A stretch of 64,000 bases of DNA from Oegoconia quadripuncta (lineage: Eukaryota; Arthropoda; Insecta; Lepidoptera; Autostichidae): assembly GCA_949316235.1 (NCBI GenBank), contig OX438750.1, positions 22,384,865 to 22,448,864 of the forward strand. Direction: 5' to 3'. Position 1 is the first letter of the stretch, and the number at the start of each line of letters is the position of its first letter. Shown here one piece after another: positions 19,613 through 33,450 of the stretch. The notes below the pieces were generated by a model. That model did no database searches, had not been told where the DNA came from, and saw nothing but the letters and a program-made list of their open reading frames with translations. The position numbers and the translations under genes were made by a program.

Positions 19613-22430
19613 GAAATGAGTCCGTCTGATTTCCTATCGTCCAGTCCTGGTCCACTCACGGTCGTACATCATCAAACTGTCAATGTTATCTCAGCAGTTT
19701 TTGTTGCGTACATTCACCTTTTTTTCAACATAAACTTCATCGAGCAACGTGTAAGAAATAAAACGGATCCCACACATGGTTACCGCAATGTTTTTCGTCA
19801 GGAAATTTCGTCTATTTTGTGCGGTTACAGAGTTTATATTAGACGGAATTGTACATACAGCAGCCATTTCCGGTTTTTTGCAATAGTTCGATAGTTAAGT
19901 TGTTGCGATATCCATTTTTGCTAGTTTACAGATTTTTCAAGACAGCGGAATGTACCTATATTAATGTTTATAATTGCAATATAAAATAATAGCTTCTGTA
20001 AGTAATAAAAATGTCGATTTGCAAATTAGCACGTTAATGAAATAGGACATCTATAAAGATGAGACTATTTCCAATTCACACATTATTTCAACTTCCTATG
20101 CGAAGCAAATTATGTCAGTGGATTGAAAATATTATAAATGGCATTTAAAATTAGATTATGTTCCAAAATACTAGTTGTCATAAATTCATTGAATATTCTT
20201 GTTAAATAAAAACAGAATAACTAGAGTCATCGACCGGGTTGACTACAGGAGGACAAATGCCGTGAAATATTTGTCAAAGTGCCAACACGAGAGTCAAACT
20301 ATTATACAGCGTTGGCGAAATTAAAGTGCACACATTGACCTCATTTCGTGACTGGTTGCGGTTGTGCATTATACTGCAGTATTACTTATTATATTATAAT
20401 AAGTTATAGATAATTGTAAGACAATTCTTGAGTTTAACGAAATAACAATAAAACGAATGAAATCAACAGCAAGGCGATAGCCCTGGAGTCACATACAATT
20501 TTCTTTTCGCACAATAACGTGTATGTCAATTTGTCATTGTCAAAATGTTTTTGTCAATTTACTGTAATGTAACATAGATACGAAGCTACAATTAAATTAT
20601 CATTTGATTTGATATTTTACATAATTTTGGTCTTGTAATTTCAAAAGTATTTTGTCAGTTAAAAAACCATTCAAATCCATAGGGATACTTATAAAATTAA
20701 AATCAGTCGTAAAGTTCTAATTATGTCTTGTAACAAAACAATCTATAATCTGCAGTCATAAAAGTTGTTGCGACAGAACACACTAATTCAGCGAACGACC
20801 GCGACAAGGCTACAGATACGTTAATGGGTTAATGTGTGTTGTCCACACACAATAAATCCACTATCCCATGTTATTTATTGTTACGGAATAAAACTGAGAT
20901 TTACCACTAACCAGGGAAGTTATTAAAATTCCTAAGAAGGCGTAGAAAAAGACGAATCTTTCTTTTAGTAAGCAGGTTTTTCAGCAAGCAAGCATCTTTA
21001 CGTACGATGATAATGTTAAAAATATTGTAAACCACCCCGCTAATTCTGTACAAGGTGACCATTAAGTCATGGATTAAACTTGAAGGGAGATAGAAGAATA
21101 ATTAAAAATTATAATTCTAAGATAAAATATTCTAAGATAAAAACTTTCGGCTGTTAAAATAGGATAAGGTTGCCGTTGTAACTACTTGTACATTCATATT
21201 GTTATATTTATTCTATCCATGTTGTATAATAAAGTGTACACAAAAAAAGTTCTAAACTAGCCTAGTAGTAGTAGAATTTGATATTATTGCCATCGACTCT
21301 CTAAGAAGGCCTTCAGGACCATAAAGTTCATTTTCCCAAAATAGGCTACCTTCAGTTTTTCGCTGACTAGGATCTTCGCCATTGTCTTCTTTACCAAGCA
21401 ATAACCTCGCGACGTGGATAGAATTCAAGGTTCATATCTAGATACAATATTTTATTGGTGTACTAATTAACATTCAAGTTTGTACGTATCAATCATCTCT
21501 AAATTAGTAGCGTCATCAATTAAGGTCTCTATATCTTCGATTGTACACAACACTGTACAGTCTTTACGTTCTCAGATAGCACAAAAGCACATGCACTAGA
21601 TGTAAGAGCTAAACAAATTTAAGCTATCAATTAAGTGCATAGAAGGCTTCAAATTAGATTAATTTACGATTACCTAGTCACATTTCGGGTTGTGGTAATT
21701 TGTGTCAAAAGATTTTTCGTGACGAATACTCCACTTGTGCTGATACAATTTCCTCTCAAATATGTCAGCGTTGTAACGTCAGATTTATCTGCGTTTACAG
21801 TAACAAACTAGGGTTGATAAAGACTATTTAAGTAAAAAAATAATTGAAGCGTCAAAATTTGTTTGAACAATGAACTTGAATAGTTTTCCGTACTCTATCT
21901 CCGAACTATATCATCAGATCTTTACCAAATTTATATGAAGCCACCCTGAGATACACTTTCAAACAAAAAAGGAAGCCGAAATCATTTCAAAACTGATGGA
22001 GATATCGCGATATATATTGTAAAAGGATAAAAATTCTAACCTTTAAGATTGATAAGTCAAAGATTAGAATAGAGAATTTTTCTGTGGTGGATGAAGTAAT
22101 GCATATCTTTATAGATATCGTTGATTTTTTTAAATATCTACCATTGATTGGGCCATCAGTACTACAGACCACTATCTTATCTACTACACTTCAAACTGAT
22201 TATACACGATTTGATTATATCATATTCATCATCAAATACATCCCATTAGATAACTACAGCTTCTTAATAAAATTCTTTATGGCGTAATTCAATTCACACC
22301 GAGGCGAAGCAAAGTAAAAGGTGAAATTTGCCTTAATATTGAAAGTTTTTAGAGATCACCGTACCCACGAAATAAAAGAAATAGCCCTTGACTCAAAATT
22401 ATATATTTTTATTGGTAACTACTGTTCCGA
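19613..22430. other. Host stretch right of the Polinton, no recognised gene
   Basis: Begins directly after the right target-site duplication. The frame at 19616-19894 shows no family resemblance. The part around 21840-22020 (TCTCCGAACTATATCATC) has the look of degenerate interspersed-repeat tails. Nothing else is supported. Confidence 0.4.
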
Positions 22431-22439
22431 GATTAAACA

Positions 22440-22990
22440 AAACATTAATTATTCTTTATTGCACCAAAATATTACAATAACAGAGTACAAACAATAGGTC
22501 ACGTACAAAGGTGGACTTATCTCTTTAAGAGATCTCTTCCAGCTAACGTGAGCATTGAAATAGGAAACTTAGTAAATTTGGGGTTTAGCAGTAAATTGTG
22601 TGCAAAAGAAAAAATCCTATAACGAATAATAAAACAAATAAAAAAAAGAAAAGATAACTGAATAATAAACTTACACTAAATATATTACATATACCTACTG
22701 CGAAATGTATACATAACATAATTTAAATATATATATATATACTATAAACCTACATACACATACTAATATCACGAAAGATGGGAGAGGTAATGCTCTTTTA
22801 GCCTTTTCTTAAATACTGCAATTGAAGGGCTATCCTGAATTAATTTTGGCAGTTTATTCCACATCATGGCTGCTTGAACACTAAAGGAGTGAAAAAGAAA
22901 GTTTGTTGTGGCTCTGGGACAGGCAAGTGTTTTTGTAATGCAGGATCGCCTACTTACATTAATACGTACTTATATATTTTTTTGCTAATT
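22440..22990 (-). mobile_element. Non-LTR retrotransposon 3' fragment (reverse transcriptase C terminus)
   Basis: The minus strand of 22781-22909 translates to FSVQAAMMWNKLPKLIQ followed by SIAVFKKRLKEHYLSH, the W-N-x-L-P ... F-K-x-x-L-K ending common to LINE polymerases. The rest (22440-22780) is 3' UTR, also seen in the related minus-strand fragment at 32055-32240 (TCTCTTCCAGC, CTTTATTGCA). Confidence 0.8.
22724..22742. repeat. (TA)n microsatellite
   Basis: Short alternating TA run within the LINE tail; a similar (AT)n run is at about 46551-46566. Confidence 0.8.
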
Positions 22991-25900
22991 TAAGTAGGTC
23001 TACAATAATTTTCTGACAGTACTAAGTCAGAGATACAAAGGCAGTTAATTATTGTAAAAATTATGTATAAAATTAAAGATTCCCATAATAATATAAATAA
23101 ATTAAGTGGCAACCCTGTCCGCTCGAAGAGTAATTGGTGGAGTGAGAAATATCCGAGAGACGATGTGTACTCTAAGCTGCTATGCGATTTTTGTTACGAC
23201 CTCTTTCCTCTGTGCTCGTTTGTGAATGTTGCGTATGATCCTGTGGTACGATGATATTATGTAATAAAATTAAATACCGAAAGACTGGAATACCAAACCT
23301 TGGTACCTAATATTGTAAATATTTATGTGGCTACATTGACTTCTAAACATACTCGTAAAATGCAATTTCATCCATTTGAAATGTTTGTGGGAGCACTAAA
23401 TGCACATTTAGCTAGAAATAGGGGCAACTCTGCCTCGCTCTCTTCACGGCAATACAAACCGCATGGCTTTCATGTCTTTACCTTTAATTAATAAACTCAG
23501 TTCATCAAGTAAGCGAAGTAGTTTTTACTCAAGATCAAGATACCAAGCTACCAGTACGTACTTACGAGTATAGTACAGCTTGGTTTAGACAGATAGATCA
23601 AACTACAAACACCGTTAGATATCCTTAGGGAAGTAATAACCGGGATGAAAATGTAACCTGTATTAATCCGGGTTAAAAGTATTTCTGCTATTGGAATACA
23701 CTAGGCTAGGCTTTCCAACTATATCAAATCAATGTTGACACGGAGTATCAGTGATGTTTTAAATCTTCCTCATACAACCTTCAAAATCAACGTCTGCGTG
23801 TTCGAATCCCGCGCTTAGGTTAAATTTGTTTGTATGATAAATACATATAATACCTGAGACATAGTTACCTAGTTTAGGACTAAATAATTGGGTTTGTAAT
23901 AATTTCCTAACATATAATTGCGACAGATATAGTGAGATGAGAACACTCAAAAGAATGATACCGTTTGAGTTAGTAAACGTAGTGATTAAACATTGCGATA
24001 GTGTTCATAGTAAATGAGCACATGAACAAAGTGCCTCACCAAGAACCGTCAGTGGACTCATTTCTTACACTGTTTTAGAAGTTAAATTACTAATTAGATA
24101 GTCTACAGCTTGATAACCCCTCCCATCCCATATTAAAATTGATTAAATCCCATCCCAGTAAATCCCATTATAATTGATTAAAGAAAACAAAATATGACTG
24201 CGACGCGTTGACATTGAAAAACATTTAATTTTCATAGAACAACGTTATCATAAATTAGGAGAGAAATTCAATATTATTTCGTGCAAGATCCAATGTTCAA
24301 TAGACACTGGTGAAGATGTAATTATTGAAAGAGTTACACTTGAAAGAGTTAAAGTTACGGATAGATAGACATATAAGAAAGAGGATTGTCATAAAAAGAT
24401 TCCCTTTTTTGCTTCCGCAAATTCAACAGACATCATAGTACCACGTAAAAAGATTTGCGTGCGATCCCAAATAACTTGTCGTTTAGCTCGTTTGTATTCC
24501 ATCGCTAAATTTGGTACCACTTAAGCGCCCCAGAAGAAAGTAAGGATAAGGGGATAATCGTCTAATGGATGGACGTATGGAGTTACCTTAGCTTACTTCT
24601 AGGGCGCAAGGTGCGTAAAGAAATTTTGCGATTGAACGCAAGTGAAATAGGCGGCAATGTTTTAGAGATCGAATGTAAAAATTTTAACGTGGTACGGCTA
24701 CTGATTATAAACCGATATAAAAGATAACGTTTATTAGACATGGAATCACCATAAAAGAGCATAAAAATAAGAAAAAATTATAATGACAATGATGCCCAAA
24801 AAAGTAAACATAAAATGCAGCATGAAAGTAAATTCAATTAATTTTGTAGATGGTTCAGATTGTCCAAAAAATTATTAGGTACCCGTATTTCTGAATTCGA
24901 TTGGTATAGAAACGAGTAGGTTACAGCCTCCCGATAAATCTTCCGAAGCAGGTCGCTTATTATGTCCTTGGAAGACTGTAATTTTTCATTAGACAACCCA
25001 TCTTCAGCCGCGGAGGGAAATTAAGCACCTGCTAGGGCGTTTATAGGTATACAGGTTATATTTTCTTTCTAATACTCTGGTAACATCGCATCGATTAGAA
25101 ATCAATTCGACATTTTAATTTTGTAAATGGAATATAGGTATATTCGTACCAATATTTCAGATAGGTATTCAAACAACACTTATATATAGAATTGTGATTA
25201 TTGATTTGTAGCTGTAGCACCTACATTTGTAATAAATTACTATGTAATTTTTGCAGCTGAGTTGTTAATTTAATGTGCCTATATGTGATATTTTAAAGAC
25301 TGGGTATTTCATTTATTTAGTACCTGGGTTTTTAATCGTTTTCATGGCATTGTGTTAATTATGATCGCTCATAATAGTGGTTCCTAACTTTGTCACATCA
25401 TCGTCATCTCATTAGTACGCTCAAAGTCTGTCTTTGCATACCTACCTATAGTAACCTACTTAGGGTTTACTATATTGGGTACATACCTTCACTAGGTGTT
25501 AGTTTAGGTAGGTTTTTGTCATTTAACGTTAGTTCACAATCTTTGTTTACTAACATAATGGGTGCCGTGATAACATTATATTACGTTGACTGTAATCAGT
25601 AATTTGGGCGCTTGACCAGGTTTGTCAAAGATCTATTTCGATTACATAAGTAACAACTCGATAATTCATCGAAAATTATATTATCTACATCGCATTTCCT
25701 GAAAATCAGGGAAACACTAAAAAGAAACAAAATTAATTGCGAAATTAATTGCCAAGAATCATTTTACTATAAAGATTAACTACCTACATGATAAATTCAG
25801 TCCGGATGTGGCCGAAAATATGTGATTTCTCTATTAGCAATGTTTACATAACGTGACAGTGATATGACTCATATACCTACAACGCCTTACTAGACTATTG

Positions 25901-26060
25901 ATAAATCTAATAAAACAACAAACAAAGAAACATGTAGACACTTTTATATTGTGCAATTAAGAACATGAAAGATAACGTCATCATCAATGACGCGAATCTA
26001 ACGACTTATGTCCTATTTATCAGGACCTTATCCCTTACTAATCTCGTACAAGGCGACCGG
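22991..26060. other. Host stretch, only repeat fragments recognised
   Basis: Contains a partial family-A SINE at 23787-23905 (TGTTCGAATCCCGCGC, GTTTAGGACTAAATAATTGG). Elsewhere only short frames; 23060-23490 includes slightly GC-richer frames that I do not recognise. Confidence 0.4.
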
Positions 26061-26069
26061 CCCACTCAC

Positions 26070-26900
26070 CTCTTTTTGTTCCGTAGGCGTACTAGTCCGG
26101 ACGCCAGTGAGGTCCTTCCACCTGAGGACCCCCATGACTGCGTGTCGGACCCACGAGCCCCGTCTACCTGTCCGTCCGTTCGACAGTTCATCCACCACAC
26201 CACATATAACAGAGTTCACAGCCAACTTTCCGTTTCCATCCTTATCACTCTTCAGCGCCACTTCGCTGCTAATCGGTAAAGACCTTCTTTCCCTCATAAA
26301 GCCAGTAAATGAAATCACTGAACCGATGATCCCTTTCAGCGCTTCCCAAAATGCATCCTCACGACACACACGTTATTAATCATCCTATGATATCGGACTT
26401 CAAAGACCGTTAGATAAATCTCCCAGTAAATAGCTTATTTTTATTACAGTTTTCGGGTCACCAGCTGCGATCTTTCCCATAAGCGTTCGGAACTTTTCCA
26501 ATTATTTTTACGGCTCCGAAAAGAAAATTCCCAAACAGCCGAAGCGATCTAAACAGCTTCTGTAAAGTCCACTGGCAATGCACAAAAACAAGTGAAGTTT
26601 AACTTTCACTCCGTACTGGCGTTTTCGCTCCCTGAATGTAGGTTAGCCTTCTTTCTATGTTAGTTTATTTATTCACAAAATCGTCAACATGTGAAGAGTT
26701 TATAATTTATTCGCAAATGCACTTTGATGCAATCCAAAAACTTTCTATACACTTAAATGTCACATTAACACAATATCCGTAACAGCAAATTCACCTCAAA
26801 TTTAAAACAGTTTTGTCACCGACTTAACTTTATTTTGCGGTCCCAAATGTAAACTTCGTAACTATCAACACACGATCGAAGACCGAACGTTCGAATTTAG
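26070..26900 (-). other. Candidate 5' exon of a host gene
   Basis: On the minus strand a GC-richer open frame (26369 down to 26070) ends exactly at an AAAAAGAG|GTGAGT splice donor (donor at 26069-26064). The frame starts after a TAA and has its first ATG about 25 codons in (MRERRSLPISSEV). The upstream 500 bp is repeat-free and could be 5' UTR. No family is recognised; this may be chance. Confidence 0.3.
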
Positions 26901-27390
26901 ATGTATTCAACGTCCGTACCGGTTTACGCTCGAAAACCGAATGGAGTGGCGCGTGCCACATGCTTGTACGGGCAACCGAGAACTCCCGTCTCTTTCTTTA
27001 CTTAAGTATCAATATGAGACAGATAAGGACAAGCACTTTAACGAAACTTCGTGTGCAGAAAACGCAGAGGAGACAAGACAGGTGAATGTAGCAATTGGAA
27101 AAGACGACAAAAAGTTTTCAATCGTTTCTAGTGCAATTAATGACATTGTCTATTGAATCAATGAGAATTAATAATATCAAGATTACAAATGAAATCAATT
27201 AAGTGAAGAGCAGAATAGCATGTAATAAGTTCATTGTATATGCAGAACAATTATAGTTTGAATAAAGATATCTTCACTACCTCCTAAGTGGAGTAAATAT
27301 TATGTACGATTTAACTAGTGGATTAAATCCAATTAAAATGCATAGGAAACAAACAAAACATAACTATTAAATTGACAATTTAGAAAACCA

Positions 27391-27444
27391 CCGATACTAT
27401 CAAATTGTCTAGATACGTTTATCTAGACCAGTTGATAGTGTCGG
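27391..27444. repeat. 54-nt hairpin, precursor-miRNA-like
   Basis: Arms 27391-27415 and 27420-27444 pair at 23 of 25 positions around a 4-nt CGTT loop. With a one-base bulge the stem extends outward (AAAACC with GGTTTT). It lies in a gene-free AT-rich stretch and could be a small MITE remnant or a small-RNA precursor. Confidence 0.6.
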
Positions 27445-27509
27445 GGTTTTTTTTTAAATTGAGTCGGTTAGTTCGCCACCTGTGTTTGGCAAATTGAACT
27501 GATCCCATC

Positions 27510-27642
27510 AATCAATTATAAAATTTACTCGGGAATAAATGCTCGCATTCACCACACACATTCAACCCCAGCGGGACTCGAACCCCCAAACGTTGCCTTC
27601 GAAAGCACGGTCACCACCAACTACTCCAACCTAATCTACTAA
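27510..27642 (-). mobile_element. Diverged tRNA-derived SINE (family A-like)
   Basis: The minus strand shows GGGTTCGAGTCCCGCTGGGG and a GTGACCGTGCTTTCGAAGGC block, then a CGAGCATTTATTCCCGAG body. More diverged than the other copies and without the long 3' part. Confidence 0.6.
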
Positions 27643-27645
27643 TTA

Positions 27646-30205
27646 CCAATAATAATACCGCTTTGCTTCAGGGTTTAAAAATCATTCCTACTACAAACTA
27701 GAGATGAAATATGTTATCAAACCTATACCATAGCACTAACCTAAAGTAGACGGATTACATGATAAATAATGAATAAAAGGAAACCGATAAAACAAAAAAT
27801 ACGCTTTGCAAATACGGATCCACGTGTATTTAGGCGTGGTGCATGCGTGGGAACATCCGGCAGCAGCGAGACGCATGGTGGACTACCCTCAAAGGTGCAG
27901 GAATAAAGATTCAAAAAGTGCTTTTGTAACTTATGAAACAGTTGCATCCGAAACCCTACGGAAAGACAAAAGTTGCTAACTACGGAACTGCATCCGAAAC
28001 CTTAGAGAACGGTTCATACTGCGAAGGTGTTGGCGATGGAAGGATGTGGTTATTACAAGGAAGTTTGGTGAGGATTATAATATTTGAGGGTGCTGACTTA
28101 ACTCACTACAGACAATGAGGTTTTGGGGCTTCTTCTCAAAAGAGAATTGTGAATTCCAATTATTTAGCTTCAAAAATGAAACTATTTTTAAACGCAATCT
28201 TTAGCATCGAAAATAAAGAATTATTGATTAATTGGCTACACTTCTGACATTGTTTACTGGAGAATATTCTACTAAGTGTGTTTATAAGATTCTTAGAAGT
28301 AGTTTACGGAATATACCTTTATATTGTCTGTATTTTGGTATATTTTGATTTCACGGCACTGACTGCTTCTTTTCTAGGAAAGGTTGTTACCTTTCTTTCA
28401 TTCAAATTGACTAATTAAACCATTAGCATCATGTCAGCCACAGGACGTCCACGTTTAATGATGACTAGTTAAATAATATTAGTTATACGATGACAATTTA
28501 CAAGGTAATTAGTGAATGAAACAGAAAATAATTATTGCTTAATTTTTTTATATATGCAACCATTTATTCCAGGCAATCGTTGGAGAAATGTTCACGGTAG
28601 TGTACGTCTCCTGTTGTTGTACTGCCATTTTGAAATTGAGCAGGTCACATAATTGAATACGGCAGAGCAAATTCTCTTATCGTCTCTACCATTTGGTAGA
28701 TAATTGCGATAAAATCATGCTAACTTTTCTAAATAAAAGATTTTAACTTCACTTTTTATTTTCTCAATTTTGCAGAATACGTCGAGGTCAAAATATAACG
28801 ATCAACTCGACACCCTTTTTACATTTCTAATTGATTGATGTAAAAATAATATGCATTAATCTTTTTAATGAAAGGAAGTGAACAGGTATTCATACAAAAC
28901 CGGGCTAATTTTAATCACTTATAGTTAAATTGACTTTGATGCTACAATACAAATTTTAAAAAAACTTGAATAGTTAGCCGTGCATCGGAAAGGGCTAGAT
29001 GTCCGGTTGCAGTTGTAGGAGGGGTTCACGATAATGATAAAATAAAAACTTATTCCTTTTTTCACTTCTCTATCGACAAAATAATGTAGACAGATTATGA
29101 CTAAAACTTTAATCCAACTGAAATTATGTTATCTATAGTTTACACGAATATTAACCGCAACAAAATCCCAAACCATTTTATAGTACAAATTGCATTTCCG
29201 TGTCCAATTATAAACCCTGTTTAAAACATTTGGTCAGCCACGGGCTGTCCGTAAACGAACACTTAACATTATTTTGCTGTTAAAATAGTAAAATTTTTAT
29301 AACAATAAGGAACAAAGACGCGGCAAACTTGAAACAAAGTATGGGAGGTCGCAGTGGCATTGTTTTAAGATTTAATCATTCACATGGCACCCCTACTGAG
29401 CTTTTATTTTTTCTTCTCGCTGGGTATAACAGGCATCGTATTTCGCAACTTCAAAACAACACAACAAAATCTCATTGGAGGCTATCGACACAAAAGCCTT
29501 GATAATATCGTTACGAATCTAGAGAACCGATAATTGGTAAGAAAACAATGTAATTTAATATCATTGTAAATAGACTGTATTCGGACTTTTAATGGCCAAG
29601 TTACTGAGCGAAAATAAAAGCCAATGGGCTTAGTAATTACACTATACAAGCAGTATTTTGTATAATGTTTCAGGAGATCGAACAAGTTGGCATTGTAGCA
29701 CAAGATAATAAAATTATTGACCTTCAGATTTCGATGTACAAAATTGCATATATAAGTATAGAATGGAGATGCCTATAAAAACCGTTCTGGATATAAAGGA
29801 TTTTGCGCAACAAAATAAGTAGAAAATCATTGTAAACGCAACTAGGACTATTTTTGGTCAGAAGGCCTAAATTGTCCGTCAATGAGGTGGTTTGAATTAC
29901 TCAAATTATAATTTACAAGAAAGTCTTTTTAGTAGATATAATATAGAATGTTTTTGTCCAAGCCAATTGCACTGATCTGTTATTCAAGTGAATTGTATGA
30001 GAAATTGGTAATACCTAAATCAACCAAGAATAGACTAAAGAAAATGGTCATTAATTTGATGAATGTTGAATGTCAAGTTTATTTAGATTCGTAGTGGAAT
30101 TGAAACAATGACTACGATAACAAAAGAATTGTATCTATACACATATGACTTTTTATGTACATGTAAGTAGTACTGCCTATTTTTCCTAACAATCTCTTTT
30201 TGCAG
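27646..30205. other. Host stretch, no recognised gene
   Basis: AT-rich sequence with a GC-richer patch at 27800-27960 and 28000-28120. Only short frames; no motif, tRNA or repeat identified with confidence. Confidence 0.4.
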
Positions 30206-30264
30206 TAGGTACCCAGGTTCCCAAACTTCGACGGCGGCGTCACGGCCTCTATTCAGACAACTGA
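30206..30264 (+). other. Candidate terminal exon of a host gene
   Basis: A polypyrimidine tract and TTTTTGCAG (ending 30205) precede a GC-rich 59-bp segment that reads GTQVPKLRRRRHGLYSDN then TGA at 30262. AT-rich sequence follows immediately. The sharp base-composition change and the acceptor favour a real last coding exon, with an Arg-rich C terminus. No family assigned. Confidence 0.35.
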
Positions 30265-32054
30265 GGCTCGTATAAATTTAAATATTCTAAGAAGTCTAAG
30301 ATAAAGTAGATTACATAAACTCAACAAATACTTTAAGAAAATTGATTAAATAAGCATAATAATCGCTGTAGTATAACAGCTTCTCCTTATTAAACCCATA
30401 ACATCATCAGGTGTACGCACAACGAATAGAAGCGTATTTGGAACCCCGGTGTGTTCGTGCAAGTAAACGTGACTGATTGGACCCCGCTGAGTTGGGATGC
30501 AATTTTGCATATCCAAGATCACGTTCGAATAGTGACGGACGTCGGTTATTGTTATCGATAGATATTTTACGACGGCCATAATAGTTTGCGGTGGATAATG
30601 TTAAAGCGGAAATCTTATAGCCAGTATAAACTAGAATTGCGAGGAATTGGCAGTGAAAAAGAATCTTTCATTATACCAGAGTTGTAGTTTAGCATGATAT
30701 TTGTAGATCTATAATTTTGACATTTTCATTTGGCTTATAATTACTTAATTTCTTTAGTTTGACTTTTAATACTATGCAATTTAGACTTATCGACATAACG
30801 ATTCGTATTTCACTGAGGATTTGATTTGTTTCTATTGATATTTATATAATAATATTATTAATTAATAATGTAAAAGTACCAATTTTATTGTAATATAATT
30901 TAAACGTTACCCATTCATTTATAACGGCAACAATTTTCAGTAACATAATAAGAATCTTTAATTGGCATAAGTTCGGTATTAGTTTTCTATATAGTAATTT
31001 TTAATAATGCTGTTGATTCTTTGTAAATGAATAAATAACAAGATAACAAGATCCACGCAAAAATTTCTTCGAAACATTAGCTCTTGTGTAAGTATAGGAT
31101 AAATTATGGCTACATCGATTAGTGTGCCAGGAAACGTTGCTTTTAAAATATACCTAAACAAACTAATGCCTCAATTTTACCTAACGATTTCATTCCGCTT
31201 TGGCTACTTACGTAGGTACCTATATCTAACTGCAAGAATAGCAATATCTAAATTATTGCTAGGAACGTGTTAGGTTTGATATGAAATGTTCGATAACTTG
31301 TATATATTATCGACTACACTGTCGAGGAATTACGTAAGCGACGCATCACTTATGCAAGTGCATGTGCCTCATTTGGAGGTCGTTAGCGCATAGTTACAGG
31401 TCGAATCGAAACATCGGTGCCTTGATAGATGCGTCGGGGGACCTGTAGTACTCATTTCGAATATATACTATATGCATTTATGGATGCCGTGTAGAATTCT
31501 GATGAAGTAAAACAATGGAACCAACCAGTTTGTTCACATGGATGTCGTTTGTTTCAAAAATAAAATCTGCGTAATCAACCCACCTAGATAAATCACTCAA
31601 TACTATCCAAGTTTAATCTCTAATTGCATCACCTGTAATTGCATTTTCTGAAAATATAATATTGTCTTTATATAATTGCTATACCAACTATGCGAGACGT
31701 CAGCAATGGACGTCCTGTAGCTGATATAACGATAATGATAATACGAGACAATCAGTGACAACTCCTCATCCACACTAGAGTTCTACTGCAAAACCAAAAT
31801 CTGCTGTGGTATACTCGATACGAAAATATACCACCATAAATGACAATGATGTTCCTATATCGCCGTAAGGAGCTTAGGAATATAAGTTGATCCCGTGAGA
31901 GGCATGACATCTTTATCTCCTTCGCCTCACAAGGGCTCAGACTTCCCTCGGTTCTCTATTAAAGGTCACCATTGCGGAGTTTTTGGCTTCATGTGAATAC
32001 TTCTAAAAAGCTGATAATAACCAACTTTGGTATTGATAATCTTGCATAATTTTA
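30265..32054. other. Host stretch, no recognised gene
   Basis: The minus frame at 30579-30346 is GC-richer and has an ATGGCC start context but no recognisable domain. The rest is AT-rich and unassigned. Confidence 0.35.
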
Positions 32055-32240
32055 TTTATTTATTTAATACTTTATTGCATATAAAAAAAGACAGGATAGT
32101 GTTAAAAATATACAAAAAGCTCTATAAGAAATCTCTTCCAGCAAACCTCAGTAAGGAGACAATTGAGGAGTAGGTAACTTAAAAGTAGACAGTGAGTATA
32201 CTCACAAAAAACAGAAGCTAAGCGAAGTTAAAAACAAATA
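32055..32240 (-). mobile_element. LINE 3' end fragment
   Basis: Shares ACTTTATTGCA, AATCTCTTCCAGC and the following tail with 22440-22600. No coding part remains. Confidence 0.6.
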
Positions 32241-32795
32241 TACAACTGATAAATAAAAGAAAATAACAAAAATGTCGACAACAAACAAACCCAATACTTA
32301 TATGTGTAGGTATGTACTTTTAGTGTCATAAACAGTAATAATGACTTATTGACTGAACTTTTAGGCATGTCAAAAATAACAATGTTGGGTCGTGAACTAT
32401 AACACCAAATGTTAAAGAAGTACGCTTATCGTTGATGGAAAATTAGACAGACTCCATGTAATTGCTAAATCAATATGGGTAAAACATAATATTTCATAGG
32501 TAGTATGATTGGGCTCATGAAAAATTATGACCTATTAAATGTTTGCCTCCCACGAAGCTGTACCAACACAGCTTAAGTCATGGCTTGATAATAAATAGAG
32601 TAAAACGCGGAAGGAACTTTATATAGATAGTAATATTTTTTACTTTCAATTGAAACGACTACTGCATGTGCATTTTACAAATAAATGGTTTACGTAGGTA
32701 TCATCATCACATATCCTTACACGTTGAATCTGTAGCTGCAAAAGAAAGGAGTTGGTATAAAAAGGCCAGTTAGTCTCAAATTAATGTTGTTTTTT

Positions 32796-32990
32796 TTATC
32801 CACAAAGGGTTAGCACTTAACCTCAATCACACCTGATGTTAAGTGAAGATGAGGTCGATGGTGAAAGCGTACTGGCCCGGAAACCCAATCTTCTCTCTCT
32901 TAGATTGGCCATCTAATCTCTGACAACCGTAACCTAACAATGCTATTAACATTGCTGCTTGGCGGCAGATTTAGATAATGTTTAGACCAG
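32796..32990 (-). mobile_element. SINE family B body, minus strand
   Basis: Contains ACCTGATGTTAAGTGAAGAT, GCGTACTGGCCCGGAAACCC, CTCTGACAACC and ATTGCTGCTTGGCGGCAGAT, matching 300-470 in reverse. Confidence 0.8.
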
Positions 32991-33059
32991 TTTAACATTT
33001 TAGGAAACAAAATTATTTTTTCTATAATTATCACGCCATTATTACCATCACTGATATAC

Positions 33060-33450
33060 TGGATGAGTTTGTTTACCGTAAGGAAAAAAATAGGGCATAT
33101 TAGGTAAGTGAAATAGAAGGTATTGGCATAGGTAGTTTTTTTTTTTTTTTTTTTTTTTCAATACCACCATGTATTAAAGCGTTAATTTCGTTTATTATAA
33201 CGGTCGCGTTTGTAGCCTATTCCACATAATTACATCATTAAATTAATTAAATAAAGAAAACTTGGAGAAAATATCAGTTCCAAATAAATTTCGAATGATA
33301 GGAACCCTACAAATCACGCCAGTCGTATATCATTCTCGGGCAACCACGGGCGTTTTTGAAAAAAAATAATTAAACTATCTATGCCAATACCTTCAATTTC
33401 ACTTACCTTATATGCCCTATATTTTTCCTTACGGTAAATAAACTCATCCG
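33060..33450. mobile_element. MITE with ~70-bp inverted ends, copy 1
   Basis: Left end GGATGAGTTTGTTTACCGTA and right end TACGGTAAATAAACTCATCC are inverted repeats continuing through GAAGGTATTGGCATAG. It contains a 24-bp T run (about 33138-33161). A second copy is at 57378-57745. Confidence 0.85.

Noticed and set aside
19616..19894. 92-aa frame just outside the right end of the Polinton
   Set aside because: It lies beyond the target duplication, has no family resemblance and no splice or promoter support.
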